Under the pieces are notes generated by a model that was not told the origin of the DNA, searched no databases, and worked only from the letters and a program-made list of their open reading frames with translations. This document shows positions 44,690 to 56,320 of a stretch of 64,000 nt of DNA, one piece after another. A program made the translations under genes and the position numbers. The stretch's first letter is position 1; each line of letters opens with the position of its first letter. This DNA comes from Symbiodinium natans (Eukaryota > Sar > Dinophyceae > Suessiales > Symbiodiniaceae): NCBI GenBank assembly GCA_905221605.1, contig CAJNDS010000155.1, positions 1 to 64,000 of the forward strand, read 5' to 3'.

Positions 44690-46806
44690 ATGGACGATTC
44701 CGGCGTTCCCCGATTATTCGGGCAGGAGGTCATTCCTGACCCCTGTCCATTGGGACCACAAGGAGGTAGCGCGACAACGACACAAAATCAAGCTCGGACC
44801 TACCTCAATGATCTTGTTCAAAGCTCAGAGTGGGCATCGTGGCAGGCCAAAATGCTCTCATAGTTAAAAGTCTCCTTGAGCAAACAGCTTTTAAGGCCAA
44901 TTTCCTGGCGCAGTCTCAGCACGGTGCGTCTGCTGGCGTGCCAGGTGTCTCAGAGGCCTGGATGTGTGGATCGCATCAATCTGGTGTTACTGTACACATT
45001 TTCTTTACGATCGTTACTCGTTAATTACTCCTGAATCGAAGGTGGCCGCTTTGCAAACCCTTTTGGAAAACGTTCGCAAGGCTGGCCTATCGTCGCTTGG
45101 CTGTGAGCGGTATATTACTGTTCCTGCAGACTTTCTGTTTGAGGTTTGTTGACAACGTCCTACTCTAAGGAGTGTCCCAGGACAGAGTTTGCAGCCTCCC
45201 ATCGTAGAGCAGGCACGGGATGTTCCAGTCATCCAATATTTGCCGGAAGTCTGTGTTGTCAGCATAGCAGAGGCAACAGTTGTGCTGAGAAGCTCTGCGC
45301 AACGGCAGGCTTGGCCATGTCCGAGTGCGCAGAGGTGCGTGATGGAAAAAGCTATGCGCTATTCGTGTGGTGGAGGAAGTTTGAGAATTGCTGTCCAGGC
45401 TTGTGCCTCCAGAGGTTACTGGACCTTTCGGCCCGTACCTGAAAAGCTTTCCTGCTTTTGCCCGTTCATAAGAAACTTCCACATTTTCCCTTCCCAAGAC
45501 CCATAACCTTGTAAGGCCCCTGTCAAAGCCCCAACTTCCAAACCCCGATGTAAGACTTCGCAGGAACAAGGTAAGCTCCGCAAGATTATTGGATAGAGGG
45601 CAGCACACGCTTTAGACATTCAAGTGCTCAATTCTACGTTGATATCCCGGTGCAGAGCCAGGATGCGTGGACTGGAAGTATACTACTATAATACCCAATT
45701 CGGATTGTTCATACACTCATGAGCGGCCACACTCGGAAGAATACCGTATTCTGATGTATTCTGGGGACCTTCTCCGGGTTTGCCAGGATGCTTTCAGCTT
45801 GCAGAACCAGGGGCCAGTAGATGGAAGAGGTAGCTGGGCATTTCCAGTTTCTTCGAAAGCCTTCAGACCAGAAGCGGAGAAGACATGAGAAGACATTTGT
45901 TGGCAAATGTCTCGACTTGGATCGAGCTTGCTGAGGTGGACTCCAGGCGGAGGCTCCGTTGCCTTCAAGCTTTGGCTAAAGCCTGCATCAGTGCTTCAGA
46001 CTAGTTTTGGATGACAGGTCCCCCCGAACATCCAGCTGGCAAAACTTGCCGAATTCTTCCGCCTGCTTGAAGAACAAGAGCAGGTGCCCTCTTGCATTTT
46101 GCACATGGGGTACCTTTTCTTGTGTCAAGCAGTGATGCTCAAGCCAGGCGCACGCAATGATGAGTGACAGCAGCTGGACCTGTGAACAACAGCAGATGGC
46201 CTAGAGGAGGGCTAGTTTTCTTGATATTGTTACGATTTCGAGGGTCGCACTCGGAATATCCAACTAAGGACCGTTCTATCTCGATGGCTGCAGGACTTTC
46301 CAGCAACGTCATTTTGGTTCCAGTTTGCAGATGTTGAAAGAGAGACGTGCGAGGAGTCACGTACGCAGTTGCAGCAGCTGCGACAAATGCAGCAGCTGCA
46401 ACAGATGCCAGCTTCCAAGCTTTCCTGCTGTGCGCACAGGAACAGCTGAAACACAGTTTTTTGGAGGCAGCGCCAGATGCAGGAGCTGCAGCCAAAATTG
46501 CAGCAAATGCAGGAGTCCCTTGGCAGCACGATGGAAGCGCTCCGAAGAGTCCGTTCCTAGTTACCTGTTCGTTTAAGGATGGTCAACCGCTTCATGACAG
46601 CCGCTTACATGGCCAGCTCCCAAGTTGGATGCCCTTGTTGTTCACAATCAATTGCAATGCTTTCTCCGAAGGCTCAGCAGCAAGTGCCGCAAATGCAAAC
46701 TCCATCCTTTACGTCGTTGCCGTCACATCATGCACCTCCCGCGCCTGGGTTGGACTGGCCTGGACAGTCGGACACTCAGCCAACAATCTCTGACAGGGTT
46801 GCATGA
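44690..46806 (+). CDS. Multi-exon unknown gene with a Gln-rich C-terminal part
   Basis: The ATG at 44690 (CCCCATGG) begins MDDSGVPRLFGQEVIPDP. Proposed exons are 44690-44845, 44881-44985, 45042-45143 and 45186 onward, joined by introns of 35 (GC-AG), 56 (GT-AG) and 42 (GT-AG) bases. Each join is in phase 0, changes the genomic frame as required and removes an in-frame stop. Exon 3 reads VAALQTLLENVRKAGLSSLG; exon 4 starts SLQPPIVEQARDVPVIQYLP. Later segments are 45667-45885 (RPHSEEYRILMYSGDLLRVC) and 45888-46004 (STWIELAEVDSRRRLRCLQA, stop TAG). The segment 46350-46806 (QLQQLRQMQQLQQM, then MQELQPKLQQMQESLGSTME) may belong here or to a second gene. No family recognised. Confidence 0.5.
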
Positions 46807-47420
46807 TGTGACAGTGGCACAGGTCTGACGCGAACTCATTTCCAGTCACTCTGGAGTCGCTCGCCAACTATGGTCACCTGCCCGGAAACCGATGCAGCGT
46901 CAGCATGTGCAAGTGTGCTGTACGCTTTAATTGATTGAGCTGTGCTGTTCCCTGTTGGTCACGCATGAACCCTTCTATGTCTTGCCAGTTCAGCATTGCC
47001 CCGAAAGTATGTTCTAGTGGCACCCTGCAAGCAAAAGTTTGCCTCTTGCGTCTCAAACTTGGAGAAACTTCGTAGACAGGTATGGACAGGTGCTTCCCTT
47101 CAGATAGATAGAAATATATAGAAATGATTGTTACAAGGAGTGAGTTGACAGCCTGCCGTCATTCGCTTATCAGGCGCTTATCCATTCGCGATTGTTCCAG
47201 ACATGAAACGAACACTGTCATGAAATGCAGTGCCTTCAGTGGCTTGATGTTTGTTGGAGACAATGGAGGAACTTCACGACACTTCTTTTAAACACGTGTC
47301 ACGAGTGCCACTAACACTCCCCTAACCCCAACACCCCTGCTGCAAAAAACAACATGCTGTGCACGTTTGGCCTTGCAACTTCTCGCTCGTACAAAAGATC
47401 TCGAGTCTTGCGCATGTTCA
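46807..47420. other. No confident gene
   Basis: Short frames only. AT-rich words around 47100-47130 (ATAGATAGAAATATATAG). Nothing recognised. Confidence 0.3.
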
Positions 47421-47422
47421 CT

Positions 47423-48582
47423 TCATCCAAGAAACGCTGCACTCAGGGCAAATGGGCATGCCTGCCGGCTCCGTAGCAGCAGGCAGCCATCACTCAGGCT
47501 CACGCTTTGCTGCAAGTTGCTGTCACTGCTGTCACCATTTTCCCTGCTTTTTCCCTGGTGCTCCAAGCAGGCCATGACAAGGTCGGACGGGTGTGCAGCT
47601 GAGTACCACTGAGCACTGAACAACAGCCTGCTCACTAAGAGTGGATGGTTGTGTTGAGCGTCTGCTGCTTTTTCACGTCGTCTTGGGGATGCATTGTTGC
47701 GAAGATTGACGGCAGCACGTTCAGCAATCATACTGTGACTTCGTCCCAAGGTGCAGAACCGCACGAATCATATTCGAATCAAGAACACCCAAAGGGCTGG
47801 AGGTCAGCAGCGGTCTTGCGATTTGGAAAGATAGTTGTCTACAAAACAAGCTCTCCTATTGCAAAGCTTTGCAGGTTGGATGAATGTGGAACCCGAGGCT
47901 TGTGCATTTTTAAAGGTTTGAATGTCGGAACGCAGCTCCGTCACTGTAAGTGGGCCAGGAGGCAACGCAATCATCATCTCCACCTTCGAGCTCGACTGAC
48001 AGGGACCTTGCCGTGTTGTGCCGCCGCACCATGCCGCATCGCCATTGGCCAACTGTAATCTAGCAAGCATGCCGCAGCATGCAGGACAAGAAGAGTACAT
48101 TGGGGATGCACTTGACGCAGCTGCAAACTGAAGACCCAAGGCACAGATCCAAGATCCTTCCTTGAATTGATTCTTTTTTTGCTGGCACTGCCCGGTTGTT
48201 CTCAAATGTTCTCAAGGTGTGTCTTCATCACGTCAGAGACTCAGTGCAATTGCCCCTTTCCCTCAAATGAATGCCCCCACATTTGCATTCTTTTGGAAGG
48301 CGACGAATCAATGGTATGGGCTTCCAATCAAAGGCGTTCTGTCAGCTCTGAGCCCCCGCTGTCTGCTGTCCTTTCGAGCTCAGAAGAGCTGTTAGTCAGC
48401 TGTCGGCTGTCAGGATATTTTAAGCGCCTTCTACGGACAGTACGGCAAGGTGGTGAAGGTGCTCGTTGCTCACTCAAAGGCCACTTTGCTAAAGCACAAT
48501 TTCCTTGAGCAAAGGTGCTGGAGTGAAGGCTGCCACACTGCGTATCCTTCCTCCTTGGTTCAGCCTCCAACTGTGCAACCAA
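47423..48582 (-). CDS. Candidate minus-strand gene, three segments, unknown
   Basis: Read on minus, three open segments are protein-like: 48328-48582 (starts MVAQLEAEPRRKDTQCGSLH and includes SSELERTADSGGSELTERL), 47804-48205 (PGPLTVTELRSDIQTFKNAQ) and 47423-47764 (IAERAAVNLRNNASPRRREK, then ENGDSSDSNLQQSVSLSD). The + strand is also open at 47645-48058 with moderate quality, so strand is not certain. No family recognised. Confidence 0.33.
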
Positions 48583-48584
48583 CC

Positions 48585-48885
48585 CTTCATCCTTGATGAT
48601 TCTTCCCTGGAACTTACACCCTCTCTGACTCTCTGACCTCCAACACTTCCTGCTTGATGATGCTTCCCTTGGAACTTAAGACCATCTCTATGCTCCAACC
48701 CTTCCTCCTTGATGATGCTTCCTTTGGAACATTACTGTAGACCCTCTCCAACCTCCAATTGCGGAACTCGTCCTCGTCGACGATGATGACGCTGAGAACT
48801 TAAGACCCTGCAACCTCCAACAATAAATCTCTTCCTCCTTGACGATGATGCTTCCCGTGGAACCCTCTTACCTCCAAAAGTGCAA
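48585..48885. repeat. Tandem repeat, unit about 60 bp (CCTTGATGATGCTTCCC...CCTCCAA)
   Basis: Five imperfect copies begin near 48592, 48652, 48710, 48777 and 48839. Each has TTGA(T/C)GATGATGCTTCCC, then GGAACTTAAGACC, then CTCCAACCTCC. Confidence 0.7.
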
Positions 48886-49500
48886 AAAAAAGCTCAGTTG
48901 ACATTTCAAAACAACGCATTGTGCATAGTCAGGAAAGAGATACAAAGAGCGACAGCATGCACAATCATCACAGCCAGCCTGGCATGCTAGCTTTAAGAAT
49001 ATCGCAATGCACGCCGAGGTGAAACCATTCCGTCGACAAGGTGCTCAGTCACGAATTCGGCCTGGCAGTTGGGTCCTCGTTTTTGTCTTCTTCAACTGTG
49101 TCATCGTACTGCGGTCATTTTGCAACCACTGCTGCAGTTTGGTGGACTTGACGAGTAGGAGCTGGTAGATGCTTTAAAGGTCTTGGATTCGTCGTCATGG
49201 ACTCGCCAGAAGCCGCCTTCAGCCTAGCCTTTCAAGCATGGCTTGACGTGGAACACACTGATGGTGACAAAGGTTGAGAAGATTCTGGAAGTTGGCACCA
49301 CTCAGAAGGTGGCTGGCCACATGATCAGCTTGCCTCTCAGATCCTTGCCGCGACGGTCAACGGAAGTGCTAGGCTAGCAAGTTATTCAGACTAAGGTGTG
49401 GAGCCTTTTGAGCGAATCGCAAAGCCTCAGGACCCTGGCCAATCTGTAGCTTGGCTGACTTGTAGTGGTGAGATTCGGGCTTCAGCATCCTCAGCATCCC
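48886..49500. other. No confident gene
   Basis: Short interrupted frames on both strands. Nothing recognised. Confidence 0.3.
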
Positions 49501-50070
49501 ATGATGCCTAGGCTGACTCCACTGCAACAAACGGCGACTCAACGACAACAGGATCAGGTGAACGTCCTGATGTTTGGTCTGGCATGTGTCCAAAAGAAAA
49601 GTGGCAGGTTCCGGCTCTGGAGGGTCGGGCTCTGACAAGAGCTCGACGGGCAGCGCCAATGGATTGGGCGATTCCAACGGCTCCGACAAAAGTTCTGCTG
49701 GCAGTGCCAATGGCCTGGGCGAGAGCGGTTCCGGTGGTTCCGAGGAAGGCTCTGACAAAGGCAGGCAGAAGCCATGTTGTCTGCCACAGTTGTTGACATG
49801 CAAAAGAAGGCTTGGCAAGACAAACAAGCCTTCTTTCAGGCAATGGCTTTTCAGCTGATGGATCCCAGCCAAAGGCAGAGGCCATGGCATAATGGTCTCA
49901 TTTCCTGGATGACAGGTATGCAGCATGTGGTCTTGTCTTGCTGTGCAGGGGAGCCAGGGAAGTTCAGAAGATTCAAACCCTGGAGACGGAGACTCTCAGT
50001 CCGAAGCAAGCAACCGGGCAACGCCGGCAACCAAGAACAGATTCATTGATACGTGGACAAGAACATGCAG
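49501..50070 (+). CDS. Candidate gene with a Gly/Ser/Asp internal repeat
   Basis: Four + segments alternate between two frames. They are 49504-49605 (LTPLQQTATQRQQDQVNVLM), about 49606-49760 (SGSDKSSTGSANGLGDS, then SDKSSAGSANGLGESGSG), about 49756-49915 (VVDMQKKAWQDKQAFFQAMA, then QLMDPSQRQRPWHNG) and about 49949-50040 (SSEDSNPGDGDSQSEASNRA). The second holds a direct repeat of about 60 bp. A GTATGC donor at 49916 and a GCAG at 49948 frame a 33-base interval, but its length does not give the required frame change. No family recognised. Confidence 0.4.
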
Positions 50071-50457
50071 AGCTCATTCGCACATAAGGTCTCCAGGAAC
50101 CGGCAGGAAGAAGGAAGCTTTCGAAGAAGGAGTCCTACCTGGTGGGGGAGCTTGGGCTTTGGGGGGAGGGGGGGGGTTCAGAGAGGATGCAAATCTGTGA
50201 TTCATGTCTTTCAGTAGCTTCCTTCTTAGAGCTTCTCACATACTAAGGCGAATCAGAAAAGGCAGAGAGTGGATGATGCGTGGCATTGTTGTGCTCATGC
50301 TCGACAAGCAGAACTGGCACTCAACTTGGTCTTTGAAGTAACAGAGGAGACAGAGATAGGGAGAGCGTGCCCTAACGAGATAATCGAGATTGACGAGATG
50401 TCGAGATTGGCAATTTGGGCTTTGTTGTTCCATGGCTAACACAAGTACACGACATGA

Positions 50458-50697
50458 AGCACGAAACGCGAGGCAGCGATGTACTTCCAGTTCAGAAATG
50501 ACGAGGGGCTTGATGCCCTGGCAGAGTGCCGTGATGAACCAAGTGAAGGGAGTCACATGTCACATGTCTCACTTGACAGAAAACTTGTTGACAGTGTCCT
50601 TGACTGAGGCTACACCCTCCAATACTTCCGGACTGTGCTGGACCATCCAGCCGTACAGCTGAAGCCCTGTTTGCAGGCCGCGATGCTGCTGGCTGGC
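50458..50697 (+). CDS. Candidate exons, unknown, with an in-frame TGA
   Basis: One + frame reads REAAMYFQFRNDEGLDALAE, then CRDEPSEGSHMSHVSLDRKL, meets TGA at 50605-50607 and continues in the same frame as YTLQYFRTVLDHPAVQLKPC to TAA near 50697. A 57-base GT-AG interval ending at TGAG (50608) would bypass the stop in frame. Otherwise it is a broken gene. No family recognised. Confidence 0.35.
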
Positions 50698-51829
50698 ATT
50701 TAAAGGCACTTACCGGTAAATCGGGTCCAACGTAAACAAGTTGTAAGCTTCCATAGCCGGCCCAGCAAACGTGCCATGCGAACAACAAATCCAAGCTGCG
50801 CTGGAGCGCTAGCTGTCACTTCCTGTGCTAGACTTTTTGATTCGACATAGCACAAGGAAAGAGCAGCAACTGAAGTTCCACCCTTGTATGTCCCCGTGTC
50901 CACTGCCGGTGATATTCACCAGCTACACACATCCATTTAGCGGTTCAAGCTGCGTGCTCAGCTGCTTAGTGTTCACATGTGAAATCAACGAAGCTTGGCA
51001 GTGCATCGCCAGGTTTGTCCTGGCATCTCGGACACGAAGTGCCTAGTTCCTTGTGGCAAGTGCTTCGCATTCAAGATCTATCCTGCAAAGTCTATCTTTT
51101 GGTCCCCACTGGCCCCGGAAACACAACTTAAGAAGTAGCTCAAAGTTGTCAGTAAGGAAAACAGGTTACAAGGCTGGAGGTGGGGACCAGTGAAAATCAA
51201 CTTCGGCACAGTGTTCTGTGATGTAAGATAACCATTGGCCGAGTGATCTCTTAACAGCTTCATCCACCTGTACAGTCGTGGTACATGCAGAAAACTCTGT
51301 CATCCGGTGTATATATGGTATGCCTATGTACGTTGTTTATTTGCATTTGTTGGCTATCAATGAAGGTGGAAGGTGGACTGCCCTTTTCGTAGTTTTGGCT
51401 GGCAAGAGCTTGTGGAAAAGCAAGGGGCCGCCCACGCAGCATGACATCCACTGACCAGAGGACTGGACCTGCTCAGAAGACAAGCCGGGTCTGCCTCCAA
51501 GGCCTTGTGCTGGCAGACGGAAGGACTTAGAGTTCCTTGATGTTCACTAGGCTTCGTGGCCTTAAAGTTCAGCCGTCTGCTGGCACAGCGACGTTTCATG
51601 CGAACCGGGCCGGAGGCAGACTAACTGGCCAGAGCCTGAGTGGGTGCCACTCATGCCTCGAGAGCTCTGATTTTTTGGCCGAAAAGTTTTTGGGGCAAGA
51701 TCTCAGGTAGAGTGTTCCTCTGTGTCAGCTGAAACAACAGCAATGCCACAATCTAAGTAGCACATACCATATCAGCCGCCAAAGCAGTCAGCTCCTATAG
51801 GAAATGCGAAAACTTGGGGAGGCGAGGAT
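50698..51829. other. No confident gene
   Basis: Only short frames. No splice-supported exon or repeat recognised. Confidence 0.3.
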
Positions 51830-53403
51830 ATGGCCGACCTGAGGCCACGTACGAAGCCGTACAAGGTCAGGAGACCTCCAGCAGCTGACTCTCTGCAGAG
51901 AGACTTGTGCGCCCAGTGCTGGCACCTCAACTTGCGTGCCTTGCAAAAAGAGGATTGTGAGCACCAGGCACGCACATACGCACACTGCTTTGCCAAGACA
52001 CAGATTGGCAACCATTGGTGATTTCCCGCGCAGGCAGCCTAGCTGTCTCCATTTCGAAGTGCCCTTTCCGCAGAGCAGAAACCCAGCAGCTGGGTATGAG
52101 ACGGGAAGCTGCTGCTTCTTGCAGGACAATGCAGATTGGCTTTTATGTTTCACTGACGTGAGACGGAAACCGTTTTGCACCGTTTTGCACAACGAACAAA
52201 TAGCTGTGAGAAGCAGCATCACTTGCAGGACGTACATTTTCGCGCTTTTGTCTGACCAACTCAATTCGCAGCTGGCCGTAGGTGTTGGCACATGAAACTC
52301 TGAGATTTATGGTATCTTAGGTGCTGTCTGCAATGTTATGGGGGGTTCGTGGCCCGGCACCACGGCTTGCCGTCGTCGTCGGAGACTTGGTGTGTTGGAG
52401 CGGGCGCGACTTTTGCGGCGGATCCGCTCGATCATCTGAATTCTTGTGATGCGAACGAACACAAGAAGACACCAAGCAGGCATGGTCATGGTGCAATCCA
52501 AGCTGGTGCTCCGGTGTATTCAGAGAAGCTTTCAAAAATCAGTGGAGCATTGCTTGGTTCAGCACAGCCCAGGTCGTAGAGTTGGCAGTGCGAGTCGGAT
52601 TGCGGCTTGTGATTCCAACGCGAGCTTTCATCGAAAATCGTTGAGAATCCAATGCTCTGTAGATGTTCTGAATGAGTGGGAAATTTGTGGCACTTTTCGA
52701 ATCGAAAGCTGTTTGACGACTCCAGAAACTGTTTGACTTGCTGATACCTGCTGAAAACATGGCGCGCGATCTGCAACATGCGCTACTGCCAGTCATGTGC
52801 TGCTGCATTGTGCCGTTGAAGGTTGTGGTGAAGCTCGGTCCATGGAGGAGTCTATGTATGGAGGGACTTTGCCAGAAGTGGCTACACATTCTTTGTATAT
52901 GGGGTGGGCTGTAGATCTGTGTCGACAGCGCTGCGTCGGCTCAACAGACTCCGAATCCTCATCAAACAGAATTGCTGTTAGTTGTGTCTTGGACCGGCTA
53001 AAAGTCGTACCCAAACTTGTGGGTTTGTGAACCTTGTCCATGTCCAGGAACATAGCATACACTCCGACGGACTGGCGGTCCGGGATACTACATGTCAGCG
53101 CTATGCCGTGAACAGCAACTGCAGGCTGCTGTTTCGTGGACTGCCAGTGCATTCCTGACCCTCTTGTTGTAGTAGTTGCTTCAAAGGTTGCGAAATAAGT
53201 ATGCTTTGACGGTTGTGGCAGAGGTGGTGCCGGGCTTTGACTTCATTCCGCGCCATTGTGATTCACTTGGATTGGCTCTGACTGCTGCAATCCCAAGCAA
53301 GATGTCATGGTACGTTACAATATCCTGTGGGAATTCCATGCTCCGTCGAGCAACATATGAAATTCGAGCAACGTATTTCATCACGGCAGTACAGCTCTGT
53401 TGA
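51830..53403 (+). CDS. Multi-exon unknown gene
   Basis: The ATG at 51830 (GGATATGGCC) starts MADLRPRTKPYKVRRPPAAD. Exon 1 (51830-51991) joins exon 2 (52038 onward) across a 46-base GC-AG intron, in phase 0 with the correct frame change. Exon 2 reads LHFEVPFPQSRNPAAGYETG. Later segments are about 52322-52578 (FAADPLDHLNSCDANEHKKT), about 52575-52690 (RIAACDSNASFHRKSLRIQC), about 52727-52860 (FDLLIPAENMARDLQHALLP), about 52815-53030 (GGTLPEVATHSLYMGWAVDL) and 53176-53403 (TVVAEVVPGFDFIPRHCDSL, stop TGA). Protein-like text continues almost without gaps while the frame changes, so introns here are very short or the gene carries small indels. The 167-codon minus frame (51788-52291) is a shadow. 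No family recognised. Confidence 0.48.
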
Positions 53404-53499
53404 ATGTCAATGACAGCACACCTCTCGAAGGCAACTGGATGGACTGTTGAAGTTCCATGTGAGCTGCAGCGCTTGAGGGAGAGTGCTTTTGACAGTAGG

Positions 53500-53563
53500 A
53501 GGGTGAGAGAGAGCGAGAGAGACAGAGAATTATGTATACATATATATATATATATATATATAT
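53500..53563. repeat. GA then AT microsatellite
   Basis: GAGAGAGAG words precede a pure AT run at 53539-53563. Confidence 0.9.
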
Positions 53564-53726
53564 GCGATCCACATCGGATCACCCATAATCCTGGACATTC
53601 ATCAGACTCCTACATCCTGCATTTGTCGTTCCACCATAGGAAACATTCATGAATTTTATCAGTCACATCCTCATGATCGTCAGTATCACATACAGATAGT
53701 TATACAATCTATATATGGTTCCCCCT

Positions 53727-53745
53727 CCCCCCCCCCCCCCCCCCC
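53727..53745. repeat. Poly-C tract, 19 bases
   Basis: Uninterrupted C run preceded by CCCCCT. It lies about 0.1 kb upstream of the start of the retroelement-like sequence. Confidence 0.9.
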
Positions 53746-54261
53746 ATGATCCACACCTACGGTTTTGCTAGCTTTTTCTGTATTTGAAGTTTTTCCTCGG
53801 GAACATGCAGTGAACAGTATACTCTGTTATAAGGGGCTGTGTTACTAAAGCCATTTCAAGACTGCTACAGGCCGGTAGCTCCCAAGGTCTTCATGGGCCC
53901 CGTGTAGGCTCGTTCGCCCTCACAGTTGTTCGGGCCCGTGTTGAGTCCTTCCAGTGACGCCATAGTTCTCCCGAGTCGTGCCCTTCGCCCGCATCCGGTT
54001 CCTCCCTTGGGACAGTCTGGCTCTGCCCTGTGCGCATCCAGTTCCCCTTGGTTGAGACAGTCCGGCTCTGCTTCCCGGATGCACTTCCTCCTCAGCCATG
54101 CCTCCACGGCCCAACTTCCTCCTGTCCTGCTGGCTGCGTGTGCTCGTTCTGTCACTGCCTGCTGTTGTGCCTTGCGCGGGGGATGTGCCTGCTGCTGCTC
54201 CCCAATGGGCGCCGTGAGAGGGGGGCCCTCACCAAAGCCTTAAACACGGTGTGGTCTTCTG

Positions 54262-55026
54262 ATGCCCCGTTGGTTAGCTGGGACCCCTTGTGCGGCTTGT
54301 GGTCCTTGCCTCGACGCGGCCCGCTGTTCGAGAAGCAGCGGTCGGCTTGGCGCTGCCACCGGGTTGCAAACAGGTGTGGGCTCCTTGGCATTCGGGTTGG
54401 AGAAGCTAAAAAGCCTGGACCTAATTACACCATCACAGCCATCCCAGCCTGCGCGCAGGCCTCCAGACCCGGCTGCCGATGAGGACCGTCCTGCTGTGAG
54501 GCGCCGTGTCGCTCGTGAGGCGGGGTCTGTTAGATGTTTCTGCCCCGTGCCAGGGTGCGGACTTGGTGACCCCTCGCGAGCTTCTGGTTGGGCATCTCAC
54601 TCTGCAATGCGCCATCACCTGAACGACCATTGCTCCGGCACCTTGCAGGGGGCTGTGCCCGTTGACTACTTGGCTTCTCATAACCTTGATGCCTGTCAGG
54701 TCTGCGGGTTGCTTGTGGACCGTCGCTTCAAGGGTTCGCACCCGCGCTGCCGTCCCGTCAGCCGGCCCAACGCTAGGCGCGCTCCTTCTGATGGGGAAGA
54801 TCCCTCTCTCCCTACTTTCGAGGAGGTCATGGCGGCTCCTATCAGGTTGCTCGCACCGCTTGGGCCCAGTGCCTTGCTCGGGCCACCTCAACCGCCTACA
54901 CTCTCAACACTGCTGCCTCTTGGCAGCCCGTCCTCATGCTCCCCAAGGCGGTCCTGTGCACCCCGGCTCGTGGGCACTGGGCACAGGCGGCTCAGGCCAC
55001 CAAGCGGCGGTGCCAACGCTGGCTGA
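54262..55026 (+). pseudogene. LINE-like element, zinc-finger region
   Basis: The 254-codon frame holds two Cys/His clusters, CFCPVPGCG with downstream HSAMRHHLNDH and CQVCGLLVDRR with SHPRC, probably nucleic-acid binding. Real element sequence begins around codon 52 (LDLITPSQP), where it takes over from the preceding frame. It passes to another frame near 54930. Confidence 0.6.
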
Positions 55027-55871
55027 ACGGGGAAAGGGGGAAGCTGTGGGATGAAGTGGACGTGCTTCGCCGCCCTGGATCATCTTCCGCCCCATCGCTT
55101 GAAGCTCGCCAAGCCCGATGCTGTCTTCTTGCCGCCGAGGGTGAGTTGTCCCGAGCCTGTGCCACCTTGGTTGACCCACCCCCTCTTCCGCCCAGCGCCG
55201 AAGTGTTTGAGAAGTTGCGTGCCAAACACCCGGTGTCCGCTCTCCCTGACCTCGCCCAGCTCGGGCTCGCCCGCCCAGCGGCCGTACCGGAGTTTGAGTC
55301 GCAAGCTGTTGTCCGAGCTGTCCGCAGTTTCAATCGCGCATCTGCGCCCGGCCCCTCCGGCTTGCGCCCAGATCACCTGCGCGAGGCTTTGCAGCAAACC
55401 GCCCACGCCGACGAAGTTGCCACGCACCTTGCGTTGCTCTCCCATGCCCTTGTCAAGGGAGACGCTCCTGCGTCTGTCGCCCCGCACCTTGCTGGCGCTT
55501 CCTTGCACACGCTCCCCAAAAAGCTCGGGGACGTTCGGCCCATTGCAGTGGGGGAGGTTCTTAGGCGTCTTGTGGGCAAGCTTCTTTGCCATGCCGTCCG
55601 TGAAGAGGCGCGTGATTGCCTTTGGCCTCTGCAAGTCGGCGTCGGCACTCCTGCGGGGCGAAGCGGCCGTCCATGCCAGTGGGCTTGGCGGCACGCTTCG
55701 TCACCTGACCGGGTGCTCGTCAAAGTCGACTTCCGCAACGCGTTCAATTCTGTCTGTCGGGAATCCGTCCTCGCCGGAGGCCGTGAACACGTGCCGGCTC
55801 TACAGCCAGGCCTCACATCTCCGCTTCGGGGAGCGGGTCATGCCCTCTACCACTGGTGTGCAACAGGGTGA
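54936..55871 (+). pseudogene. LINE-like reverse transcriptase, N-terminal half
   Basis: Contains the finger and palm start: FNRASAPGPSGLRPDHLRE, LPKKLGDVRPIAVGEVLRRL and VKVDFRNAFNSVCRES with the first catalytic Asp. After about 55790 this frame no longer matches, and the enzyme continues in the frame used from 55800. Confidence 0.75.
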
Positions 55872-56320
55872 CCCCTTAGGGCCCTTGTTGTTCGCGCTAG
55901 CGCTGCAACCCGCCCTTCGAGCTGCCGCGGCTCACCCCGTTGATCTGTGCTTCAGCTACCTTGATGACGTTGTCATCGCGGGGTCCGCGCGGCGCAACAC
56001 GTTGCGCACGCGCTCCGGGATCTTATCATTGCGGCTCGGCGCGCGGGGTTGCATCTCGAGCCCAGCAAAAGTCTCCTCGTCCTCAACCCTGCTGCGGCGT
56101 CACATGTTGACATGTTGCTGTTCCCCTCCGGCATACCCGTGGTGGTCGCCCACTCCTTTGAGCTTTTGGGAGCTGCCATTGGCCCCGACTCATTCTGCCA
56201 GCACCACAGTGCGCAAGTTGTGGAGAAAGCTGCTAAATGCCTGGGGGCCGTTGTGCGGACCCCCACCACTGCCTGGCTAAAGGCCTGCGCAGCGTGGCCT
56301 TCCACTAAACCGACTTTGTG
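55800..56320 (+). pseudogene. LINE-like reverse transcriptase, catalytic half
   Basis: One frame carries TTGVQQGDPLGPLLFALALQ and YLDDVV with the catalytic DD; another takes over near 56049 (LEPSKSLLVLNPAAASHVDM) and stops at 56321. The thumb and any RNase H are missing. It joins directly to the next element. Confidence 0.7.

Larger units (their letters stand above)
54180..56320 (+). mobile_element. LINE-like non-LTR retrotransposon, frameshifted and truncated
   Basis: In order on + are RVGEAKKPGP (about 54390-54420), a motif of dinoflagellate retroelements; a zinc-binding region with CFCPVPGCG and CQVCGLLVDRR (about 54535-54760); and reverse transcriptase blocks APGPSGLRPDHLRE (about 55338), VKVDFRNAFNS (about 55720), GVQQGDPLGPLLFALAL (about 55855) and YLDDVVIAG (about 55957). 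The last blocks (LEPSKSLLVLNP, then FELLGAAIG) end by 56320. Reading needs at least four frame changes (near 54430, 54930, 55760-55800 and 56040), and no endonuclease or 3' tail was seen, so the copy is dead. Such elements copy RNA into DNA at a nicked target. Confidence 0.8.
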
